Translations under genes and position numbers: made by a program
Shown: piece after piece, positions 24,705-32,198 of the stretch
Layout: each line of letters begins with the position of its first letter
How positions within the stretch are numbered: the first letter of the stretch is position 1
Assembly (NCBI RefSeq): GCF_003323715.1
Contig: NZ_QOIN01000039.1
Coordinates: 124,001-188,000, forward strand
DNA length: 64,000 bases
Direction of reading: 5' to 3'
Source of the DNA: Streptomyces diacarni
Lineage (GTDB): Bacteria; Actinomycetota; Actinomycetes; Streptomycetales; Streptomycetaceae
Notes under the pieces: model-generated
The model's database searches: none
Told to the model about the DNA's origin: nothing
What the model saw: the letters and a program-made list of their open reading frames with translations, nothing else

Positions 24705-25792
24705 GCGCTCCGGTGGTCTTCGCGAAGCAGGCGGTGCCCGACCGTCTGCCCTCGCACCGGCGTGCCGCGCTGCTGCGCGACCCGGCCTTCGGCACCGTCT
24801 TCACCGAACACATGTCCACCGTCCGCTACCGGGAGGGCAAGGGGTGGCACGACGCACGGGTCGAGCCGTTCGGTCCCCTGCCGCTGTCGCCGGCCAGTTC
24901 GGTGCTGCACTACGGACAGGAGGTCTTCGAAGGGCTGAAGGTCTACCGCACCGACAGCGGCCGGGCGCAGCTGTTCCGTCCTGACGCCAACGCCCACCGG
25001 TTCCGCCGGTCCGCCCGGAGGCTGTCGATGCCCGAGGTGCCGGACGAGCTGTTCCTCGGTGCCGTGGAGGCCCTGTTCGCCGCCGACCGCGACTGGCTTC
25101 CGGCGGAACCCGGATCCACGCTCTACCTGCGGCCGTTCCTCATCGCGACCGAGGTCTGCATCGGTGCCAGACCCGCCGCCGAGTACCTGTTCTGCGTCAT
25201 CGCCACCCCGCCCGGCGCCCACTTCGCCGCCGGGACACCTGCGATGACGGTGTGGATCTGCGACGGGTACACCCGTGCCGCGCCCGGTGGCACCGGAGCT
25301 GCCAAGTGCGGCGGGAACTACGCCGCGGCCATGGCGGGACAGGCGGAGGCCGCCGAGGCGGGCTGCGACCAGGTCGTCTTCCTCGACGCCGCGAAGCGGT
25401 CCTACGTCGAGGAGCTCGGCGGGATGAACATCTTCTTCGTCTTCGACGACGGGACCCTGCTCACCCCGCCCCTGACCGATTCCGTCCTGCCCGGTATCAC
25501 CCGTGACTCGGTCATCTCACTCGCCGAAGCACGCGGCTACCGGGTGGCCGAGGAACCGTACACACGTGACCAGTGGCGGGCGGACGCCGCGGCGGGCCGG
25601 GTCCGCGAGGTGTTCGCCTGCGGAACGGCCGCGGTGGTCACCGGGATCGGCACGGTGCGCTCTCCCGCCGGGGAGTTCACCCTCCCGGGACCGGCCCCCG
25701 GGCCGGTCACCGTGGAGTTGCGCACCGCCGTGGAGGACATCCAGTTCGGCCGCGTCGAGCCGCCGCCACACTGGACGCACGCTCTGGTGTGA
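24701..25792 (+). CDS. Class IV PLP aminotransferase, branched-chain (IlvE) type
   Basis: A 363-residue fold-type IV transaminase. Signatures are LHYGQEVFEGLKVYR (69-83), LYLRPFLIATE, GAAKCGGNYAAA with Schiff-base Lys202, and VEELGGMNIFFVFDDGTLLTPPLTDSVLPGITRDS-type substrate loops (positions about 246-285). The family interconverts branched-chain or aromatic keto and amino acids. Coupled to the MppJ-like methyltransferase group, its likely job is to make the keto acid from the amino acid and re-aminate the beta-methylated product. It could be a displaced primary-metabolism copy, but overlap with the cupin argues for a pathway role. Confidence 0.88.
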   Translation: MSAPVVFAKQAVPDRLPSHRRAALLRDPAFGTVFTEHMSTVRYREGKGWHDARVEPFGPLPLSPASSVLHYGQEVFEGLKVYRTDSGRAQLFRPDANAHRFRRSARRLSMPEVPDELFLGAVEALFAADRDWLPAEPGSTLYLRPFLIATEVCIGARPAAEYLFCVIATPPGAHFAAGTPAMTVWICDGYTRAAPGGTGAAKCGGNYAAAMAGQAEAAEAGCDQVVFLDAAKRSYVEELGGMNIFFVFDDGTLLTPPLTDSVLPGITRDSVISLAEARGYRVAEEPYTRDQWRADAAAGRVREVFACGTAAVVTGIGTVRSPAGEFTLPGPAPGPVTVELRTAVEDIQFGRVEPPPHWTHALV

Positions 25793-25854
25793 GAACGGGT
25801 CGGCCGCACCCGGATGCCCCGCCGCCGGGGCACCGTGTGCGGCCGCTCACGCTC

Positions 25855-26796
25855 TCACGCGGCAGCCGCCGCCTTGGCCGGGCGGCTGTTGTACCAGACG
25901 GCCGCGACCACCAAGGCGCAGCCGCCGGCCTGCGTGAGGGTGGGACGTTCGCCGATCAGCAGACCGAGGCCGAAGGCCATGACGGGCTGGAGCAGCAGCA
26001 GCGCGGCGGCGACGTTGGGTGCCAGCTTCGGCAGCGCGGCCGTGATGAACAGCCACGCCACCACCTGTCCGATGAACGCGAGCATGATCAGCCAACCCCA
26101 GGCGGGCCAGCCGGGGTTGAGGTCGATGCCCGTCCACAGACCTCCCATGATGCCGGCGGCCACCGCGGCAGCTGCCGTGGAGACGCACACCGGAGAGACG
26201 GAGTGCTGCCTTCCACCGCCGAGTCGCATGAGGAACAGGTACCCGGCGTAGGCCAGCCCGGCCGCTGTTCCGTAGGCGACACCGGCGACGGGGTTGCTGC
26301 CCGACTCGGCGTGCCCGATCGCGCCGCTGGCGAGGGCGACGCCGAGCAGCATCACGGGCGCCAGCAGCAGGAACCGGGACGACAGCGGCGACCTGGAGAT
26401 CACCCGCGCGAGCAGCGGATAGAACACGACCTGGATGTTGAGCAGCACCGTGGAGACGGAGGCGCCGACGTTCAGCACGCTCGCCGCCCAGAAGACCATG
26501 TCGACGCCGAGCAGGACACCGGCGCCGATGTCCATCAACTGATAGCGCATCGGGCGCCTTCCCACCCTGCGCACCTCGCGCCACGCGAGCGGGACGAGGA
26601 GGACGAGAGCGAGGGCGCAGCGCAGGAAGGCGGCCGTTCCCGCGTTGGTGTCGGACAGCTTCATGAACACGGCGGAGGCCGAGATGCAGGCCGACCCGGC
26701 GACGGCCATGAGCACGGGGTTGGCCCGGCTTCCTGTGTCCGGGACCTCGATGGTGCCCACTCCGGGCTCAGCGGCCGAACCGCTCTTCAACGACAT
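25855..26796 (-). CDS. EamA-family (DMT) transporter
   Basis: A 313-residue inner-membrane protein with about ten hydrophobic segments in two EamA repeats (each beginning near MAVAGSACISASAVFMKL and VCVSTAAAAVAAGIMGG and ending LNIQVVFYPLLARVI / LLLLQPVMAFGLGLLIGERPT). Such carriers export amino acids and related amines. It is convergent with the end of the aromatic-amine operon and divergent from the LysR gene, so it is the likely exporter, regulated by that LysR protein. Start MSLKSG at 26796 leaves 74 bp for the shared promoter. Confidence 0.9.
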   Translation of the reverse strand: MSLKSGSAAEPGVGTIEVPDTGSRANPVLMAVAGSACISASAVFMKLSDTNAGTAAFLRCALALVLLVPLAWREVRRVGRRPMRYQLMDIGAGVLLGVDMVFWAASVLNVGASVSTVLLNIQVVFYPLLARVISRSPLSSRFLLLAPVMLLGVALASGAIGHAESGSNPVAGVAYGTAAGLAYAGYLFLMRLGGGRQHSVSPVCVSTAAAAVAAGIMGGLWTGIDLNPGWPAWGWLIMLAFIGQVVAWLFITAALPKLAPNVAAALLLLQPVMAFGLGLLIGERPTLTQAGGCALVVAAVWYNSRPAKAAAAA

Positions 26797-26870
26797 GCCC
26801 AGTACTGTGCCCGAGCCGAGAAGGAAGGAAAAGCAACAGGTTTTCACCATGATTCGGTAGCATCGGTGAA

Positions 26871-27782
26871 GTGTTCAGTATCGACAGGCTGCGCGCCCTC
26901 TCCACGGTCGCCACCCACGGTTCGATCGCCCGCGCCGCCGAGACTCTCCACATCACCCCCTCCGGACTCTCGCAGAAGCTCGCCAAGCTGGAGCGGGAAG
27001 CGGGCCACCGGTTGCTGGAACCGTACGGCCGCAGCATCCGCCTCACCCACGCCGGACGCGTACTGGCCGGGCACGCCGAACGCCTCCTGAGCGCACTCAC
27101 CTCGGCGGAGGCCGATCTCGCCGACCTCCACGACGAGGTGCTGGGCCCGCTGCGGATCGGCGGAGTGGGCAGCGCGGTGCGGACGCTGCTGCCCCGCGCC
27201 CTGGACGTGCTCGCCGAGGAACACCCCCGGCTGCGGCCCACCGTGACCGATGGTGAGGCCGTCGAGCTGATGCCCTCTCTGCTGAGCGGCGAGATCGACC
27301 TCCTGCTCATCGAGAGCTGGGCCAACCGCCCCGCCTTCCTCCCCGAGGGGCTGACCCTGCGCACCCTCGTCAGCGAGGACGTGTGCGTGGCGCTGTCCAC
27401 CCGTCACCCCCTCAGCGGCCGCGACAGCATCGACCTCGCCGAGCTGGGCGACATCCCCTGGGCCAGCTGCCCGCCGGGCACCGAACCGTACGAGTCCCTC
27501 GTACAGGCGCTGCGCGCCCGCGGAGTCGAGCCGGAGGTGCGGTACACGCTGACCGAACACATCACCCAGCTCTCCATGGTCGAACGCAACCTCGCCGCCG
27601 CGCTCGTCCCGACGATGTCCCACAGCCCCGCCCCGACCGGCGTCCGCTTCGCCCACCTGCGACCCGGCCTGCGCCGCGACATCCAGGCCGCCTGGCTCGC
27701 CAGTACCGAGAACCCGCCCGTACGCGCCTGCATCACCGCCATCGAGAAGGCCTGCCCTGGCCGGCCTCGGTACGACTGCTGA
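26871..27782 (+). CDS. LysR-family transcriptional regulator
   Basis: A 303-residue LysR protein: N-terminal winged helix FSIDRLRALSTVATHGSIARAAETLHITPSGLSQKLAKLE (2-41) and a periplasmic-binding-like effector domain from about residue 90. GTG start. It diverges from the EamA transporter gene across 74 bp, the classical arrangement for LysR control. It may also govern the aromatic-amine operon on the other side of the transporter, although no promoter near that operon shows an obvious shared site. Confidence 0.92.
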   Translation: MFSIDRLRALSTVATHGSIARAAETLHITPSGLSQKLAKLEREAGHRLLEPYGRSIRLTHAGRVLAGHAERLLSALTSAEADLADLHDEVLGPLRIGGVGSAVRTLLPRALDVLAEEHPRLRPTVTDGEAVELMPSLLSGEIDLLLIESWANRPAFLPEGLTLRTLVSEDVCVALSTRHPLSGRDSIDLAELGDIPWASCPPGTEPYESLVQALRARGVEPEVRYTLTEHITQLSMVERNLAAALVPTMSHSPAPTGVRFAHLRPGLRRDIQAAWLASTENPPVRACITAIEKACPGRPRYDC

Positions 27783-27879
27783 TGAGAACGAGGCCGCGAT
27801 GGCCTTCGCCCGGCGCCGCTTCGCAAGGGCTCCCCGCCCATCCCATCCGGTCCGGCGAGCCGGACCGGATGGAGACGGC

Positions 27880-29058
27880 TCATCGAGGCGCCTCGGGGCT
27901 GCGACCCGGCGCGATCACGCCCCGCAGGGGGAATGCCACGAGCAGCGCGAGCGCGACGAGCAGTCCGCTCACCCACAGCGGCCCGAGCTTCGAGAGGGCG
28001 GTGCCGAGGGAGGCCGCGGCGAGGAGCGGTCCGATGGCGGCACCGATGTTGAAAGCCGCGGTCGCGTACGAGCCGGCCATGGTGGGGGCGCCGCTCGCCT
28101 CGTAGAGGACTCGCGTGATCAGCGTGCTGCCCAGCGCGAACGACAGCGCGCCTTGCAGGAACACGAGGACGAGCAGTGCGGCCGGCCGGTCGGCCAGCAC
28201 CGCCAGGGACGGCCAGCCGAGGGCGAGCAGCGGGCCGCCGAGCGTGAGGACCAGGCCGGGGCGGTGGTCGGACACGCGTCCGGCGACGGTGATGCCGACG
28301 AAGGAACCGAGACCGAAGAGGACCAGAACGGCCGAGACCCACAGCTCGCCCAGTCCCGCGGTGCCGGTCACGACGGGGGCGAGGAAGGTGAAGCTCGCGA
28401 AGGTCGCCGCGTTCACCAGGGCACCGAGCAGCATCACGAGAGCCAGACGCGGGCTCGTCAGCTGGACGAGCTCCGCTCGCAGCGCCGGCCTGTGCGAGGT
28501 GTCCGCCGGCGCGGGAGAGGCCGGAACGCCCTTGAGGATGCCGAGGGCCGCGGGCAGGCAGAGGGCGGCGACGGCCCAGAACGTGGCGCGCCAGCCCAGC
28601 AGGCTGCCCAGCACCGAGCCTGCCGGGACCCCGGCGATCGTGGCCGCCGTCGTGCCGGACAGCAGCACCGCGAGCGCGCGTCCCTTCTGGTCCGCTGCCA
28701 CCAGCCGGGCGGCGGTGGTCAGCGCGACGGCGAGGAAGCCCGCGTTCGCCAGCGCGGCGATCACCCGGGTCGCGAACAGGACGGGGAAGCTCGCCGTGGT
28801 GGCGCCCAGTACGTGCGCCGCGGCGAACACGACGACGAACCCGAGAAGCCCTGACCGGGCCGGCCGGTTGCGGGCGAGCCCGGCCATGAGCGGAGCGCCG
28901 ACGACCATGCCGATCGCGAAGGCCGACGTGAGCGTTCCCGCTGTCCCGACGGTCACGTCGAGGTCGGCGGCGATACCGGGCAAGAGGCCGGCGAGCATGA
29001 ATTCGGAGGTGGCCATGGCGAACACGGCCATGGCAAGCAGGTAGAGCGCGAGAGGCAT
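27880..29058 (-). CDS. MFS efflux protein, chloramphenicol-resistance (Cml/CmlR) type
   Basis: A 392-residue 12-helix drug:proton antiporter. The N-terminus MPLALYLLAMAVFAMATSEF, the segment GTLTSAFAIGMVVGAPLMA and ARVIAALANAGFLAVAL-like motif C region (VIAALANAGFLAVALTTAAR) closely follow Streptomyces Cml proteins. It should export small hydrophobic drugs; substrate range is not readable from sequence. The frame is open far upstream to 29355, but the start is fixed by homology at MPLALY. I looked for the attenuating leader peptide known for cmx/cmlR and found no convincing one. Convergent with the LysR gene. Confidence 0.92.
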   Translation of the reverse strand: MPLALYLLAMAVFAMATSEFMLAGLLPGIAADLDVTVGTAGTLTSAFAIGMVVGAPLMAGLARNRPARSGLLGFVVVFAAAHVLGATTASFPVLFATRVIAALANAGFLAVALTTAARLVAADQKGRALAVLLSGTTAATIAGVPAGSVLGSLLGWRATFWAVAALCLPAALGILKGVPASPAPADTSHRPALRAELVQLTSPRLALVMLLGALVNAATFASFTFLAPVVTGTAGLGELWVSAVLVLFGLGSFVGITVAGRVSDHRPGLVLTLGGPLLALGWPSLAVLADRPAALLVLVFLQGALSFALGSTLITRVLYEASGAPTMAGSYATAAFNIGAAIGPLLAAASLGTALSKLGPLWVSGLLVALALLVAFPLRGVIAPGRSPEAPR

Positions 29059-29355
29059 CGAGGGGCTCCGAGGCGAGGAGAAACAGAGTGGAGGCGTTCT
29101 CGTCACCGCGGTCAGCAACCCACGGGCACACAGACATCCGGCCGCGTAAGGCGGCGGGACGGCGGAGCTACGGCTCAGTGGTGCGGGGGCTGACGGCGTG
29201 ACCGAAAGCCCCCGTCCTGGACGCTTCGGGGCTCGACATGCCGCGCACGCTACCTGACCGCCGCTCGACGTCGCACACCGGTTTTCGCGCGTGGCCCGGT
29301 GTTCCGCCCGCCCAGCCGAGGTGATGCAATGAGGTGAAGATCCCCAGGAGGTCAC

Positions 29356-30621
29356 GTGCCCGGCTCAAGTGCCCCGCAACCGCAGCGCCCACAGCCGCGG
29401 AGACCGCGAAGCCTGCGACCCCTCGCTTTCGGAGCCGATCCGGCCGGGGCGCGGATGGAGCGGATTCGTCGCTCTCCCCATTTCGCCGACGGTGTCTTCC
29501 GTAACCCCGAAGGGCCACGGCCCGCCGATCCGGAAGAGCCGCGGCCCGCCCCGTCCGGTTCCAGAACCGCGTTGGCGAAGACCTTCTTCACCAAGGAGGC
29601 GCGCGAGCGGCGCCGTCCGGCCTCTGCCGTGCCGCTGCACCCCACCACGGCGGAGGACCTGGCCAGGCCTCCGGCCACCGGGCTGCGGGTCACCTGGATG
29701 GGACACTCCAGTGTGCTCGCCGAGATCGACGGTGGGCGGGTGCTCTTCGATCCGGTGTGGGGGCGGCGGTGCTCACCGTTCACGTTCGCCGGACCCAAAC
29801 GGCTCCACCCCGTGCCGCTGCCGGTGGCCTCACTCGGCCGCGTGGACGTCGTCGTCATCTCCCACGACCACTACGACCACCTCGACCTGCCCACGATCCG
29901 GGCACTGGCCTCGACGGACACGCTCTTCGCGGTGCCGCTCGGCGTGGGAGCGCACCTGGAGCGCTGGGGCGTTTCCGAAAGCCGGATACGGGAGTTGGAC
30001 TGGACCGAGTCGACACAGGTGGGCGATCTGCGGCTGACCGCGACTCCGGCCCGGCACTTCTGCGGGCGTGGGCTGCGCAACCGGCAGCACACTCTCTGGG
30101 CGTCCTGGGTCGCCGAGGGGCCCTCGGGTCACCGGGTCTTCCACAGCGGCGACACCGGCTACTTCCCCGGTTTCCACGAGATCGGCGCCGCGCACGGCCC
30201 CTTCGACGCGACGATGATCCAGGTCGGCGCGTACAGCGAGCACTGGCCCGACATCCACATGACACCGGCCGAGGGCATGCGGGCGCACCTGGATCTCCAG
30301 GGCACCCCGTCCGCCGGGGTGATGCTCCCGATCCACTGGGCCACGTTCAGCCTGGCGCCGCACCCGTGGGACGAGCCGGGGGAGGGCACCGTCGAGGCGG
30401 CCGCGCGGATGGGCGCACGGGCCGCTCTGCCGCGTCCTGGAGAGCCTTTCGAGCCGACTTCGGATGAGGTGCCGGCCACTCCGTGGTGGCGCGCCGTTGC
30501 CCCGAGGACGACCGAGGGGCGCCCCGCCGGTTCATCCACCACCGGGGACCCGCGGAGCGCCGACACCTCCACCTCCACCTCGGGGCCGGATGCCGCGGAG
30601 GCGGCCCCCACCTCGTCGTAG
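29356..30621 (+). CDS. Metallo-beta-lactamase-fold hydrolase (NAPE-PLD/UlaG-like)
   Basis: A 421-residue MBL-fold enzyme. Core motifs are VTWMGHSSVLAEIDGGRVLFDPVW, SHDHYDHLD (metal site, about 170-178), ARHFCGRG, HSGDTGYFPGFHEIG with the bridging Asp, and MLPIHWATFSLAPHPWDEP with the last histidine. This order and the long Arg/Pro-rich N-terminus match bacterial NAPE-PLD-like phosphodiesterases and lactonases. GTG start follows AGGAGG. The last 50 residues are low complexity and overlap a DNA tandem repeat. Substrate unknown; soluble, cytoplasmic. Confidence 0.88.
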   Translation: MPGSSAPQPQRPQPRRPRSLRPLAFGADPAGARMERIRRSPHFADGVFRNPEGPRPADPEEPRPAPSGSRTALAKTFFTKEARERRRPASAVPLHPTTAEDLARPPATGLRVTWMGHSSVLAEIDGGRVLFDPVWGRRCSPFTFAGPKRLHPVPLPVASLGRVDVVVISHDHYDHLDLPTIRALASTDTLFAVPLGVGAHLERWGVSESRIRELDWTESTQVGDLRLTATPARHFCGRGLRNRQHTLWASWVAEGPSGHRVFHSGDTGYFPGFHEIGAAHGPFDATMIQVGAYSEHWPDIHMTPAEGMRAHLDLQGTPSAGVMLPIHWATFSLAPHPWDEPGEGTVEAAARMGARAALPRPGEPFEPTSDEVPATPWWRAVAPRTTEGRPAGSSTTGDPRSADTSTSTSGPDAAEAAPTSS

Positions 30622-30710
30622 CGGAGACGGCCCCGGACCTCGTCGGACCGGGGGCAGCCCCGGACCTCGTCGGAGCGGAGGCAACCTTTCGGACCTCGTA
30701 GCGGCATTGG
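30604..30710. repeat. About four tandem copies of a 27-bp unit
   Basis: The core CCCCGGACCTCGTCGGAgCG recurs with period 27 from near 30604 to 30710, with decreasing fidelity at both ends. It starts within the last codons of the hydrolase gene and covers the region after its stop. It has no spacers and looks like replication slippage. Confidence 0.7.
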
Positions 30711-30819
30711 CATGGACCTGTACATGATCCCTCGCTAATCTGCGCACCGGCATACCCCGGGGTGTCCCCGGGCCTTGCTGTTCCACCCCCATGACGTTGG
30801 AACAACGAAGGGCCGATCC

Positions 30820-31971
30820 ATGAGACGTATCAGAACTCCGCGCGCCGTCCTCTCCGCGCTGCTGGTCAGCGGCGCCCTCGTGGCGGCGGGATCCCTGCCG
30901 TCCGCCGCGGCGGGGACCGACGCGCCCGCAGCGGGCAAACCCGCCTCTGACGGCGTACTGAGCGCGATGCAGCGGGACTTCGGGCTCAGCAAGCAAGAGG
31001 CCGAGGCGCGGCTGTCCGCCGAGAAGCACGCCGCCGGCACCGAGAAGAAGGCACGGCGAGCCGCCGGACCCGCCTACGCGGGCTCCTGGTTCGACGCCGA
31101 CACCAAGAAGCTGACCGTCGCCGTGGCCGACAGCAGGAAGACAGCGGCGGTGCGGGCCACCGGCGCGACCGTCGAGCTCGTCGACCGCAGCGCGAAGAAG
31201 CTCGACGCCATCACCAAGCGCATCGACGCGCTCGACGCGCCCACGGGTGTGAGCAGTTGGCGCGCCGACTGGAAGACCAACCGGGTCGTCGTCGAGGTCC
31301 GCGAGGACCGCCGGCGCGACAACGATGTCGAGGACTTTCTCGCCAAGGCCCGTCGCGCCGGACCACTGACCGTGCGCACGACGGAGCACTCCCCCACGAC
31401 CTACGCCGCGGGCACGGTCGGCGGAGACCCGTACTACACGGGCAACGTCCGGTGCTCCATCGGCTTCTCGGTGCAGGGCGGGTTCGTCACGGCCGGGCAC
31501 TGCGGGGGCGCGGGACAGTCGGTGAGCGGCTGGGACGGCAGCCACATCGGCACCTTCCAGGGCTCGTCCTTCCCCGACAACGACTACGCGTGGGTCAACG
31601 TGGGCAGCGGGTGGTGGACCGTCCCGGTCGTCCTCGGCTGGGGGACGGTCTCGGACCAGCTCGTGCGCGGCTCGGCGGAGGCCCCGGTCGGCGCCTCCAT
31701 CTGCCGTTCGGGATCCACCTCCCACTGGCACTGCGGCACCGTGCTCGCGAAGAACGAGACCGTCAACTACAGCCAGGGCGCCGTCCATCAGATGACCAAG
31801 ACGAACGCGTGCGCCGAGGGCGGCGACTCGGGCGGCTCGTTCATCAGCGGTGACCAGGCGCAGGGCGTCACCTCCGGCGGCTGGGGCGACTGCACCGGCG
31901 GCGGCGAGACGTGGTACCAGCCCATCAACGAGATCCTCGGCCGCTACGGCCTGACCCTGCACACGGCCTGA
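30820..31971 (+). CDS. Secreted S1-family serine protease (streptogrisin/alpha-lytic type) with pro-region
   Basis: A 383-residue pre-pro-protease. Signal peptide RRIRTPRAVLSALLVSGALVAAGSLPSAAAG; pro-region to about residue 193 (foldase that is cleaved off); mature domain with His in VTAGHCGG, Asp in FPDNDYAWV, Ser in CAEGGDSGGSF. Cysteine pairs VRCSIG/GHCGG, SICRSG/HCGT and NACAEG/DCTGG match the three disulfides of streptogrisin C/D-like enzymes. ATG at 30820 follows AAGGG; an upstream in-frame start at 30775 is not preceded by a site. There is no C-terminal chitin-binding domain. It degrades extracellular protein. Confidence 0.92.
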   Translation: MRRIRTPRAVLSALLVSGALVAAGSLPSAAAGTDAPAAGKPASDGVLSAMQRDFGLSKQEAEARLSAEKHAAGTEKKARRAAGPAYAGSWFDADTKKLTVAVADSRKTAAVRATGATVELVDRSAKKLDAITKRIDALDAPTGVSSWRADWKTNRVVVEVREDRRRDNDVEDFLAKARRAGPLTVRTTEHSPTTYAAGTVGGDPYYTGNVRCSIGFSVQGGFVTAGHCGGAGQSVSGWDGSHIGTFQGSSFPDNDYAWVNVGSGWWTVPVVLGWGTVSDQLVRGSAEAPVGASICRSGSTSHWHCGTVLAKNETVNYSQGAVHQMTKTNACAEGGDSGGSFISGDQAQGVTSGGWGDCTGGGETWYQPINEILGRYGLTLHTA

Positions 31972-32198
31972 CCCCTGCCTCTCCCGCACCCCCCACCCCA
32001 CGCACCCCGGCGCCCTCGCACCAGGAAGCCGCGAGTCCGGCGCATGGGGCGCGTGGGGTGGCTCCGCTTGGCCGCGCTGCCACGGCCTCATCTAGCCTGG
32101 CTGCACGGTGCGCGCCGTCCGCACGGCGGCTGGAGGGCACGCCGCTGGCAGGCAGCGCACCACCGGCCGGCACGAACAACACGAGCGCGGGAGAACCG

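Noticed and set aside
18156..25792. Lincomycin/pyrrolobenzodiazepine-type propylproline pathway
   Set aside because: Only the LmbB2-like hydroxylase is shared; LmbB1, LmbA, LmbW and LmbX equivalents and any NRPS are missing.
29059..29180. Attenuator leader peptide upstream of the Cml-type exporter
   Set aside because: A candidate ATG (minus strand near 29137) has no in-frame stop before the exporter start and no convincing paired hairpins.
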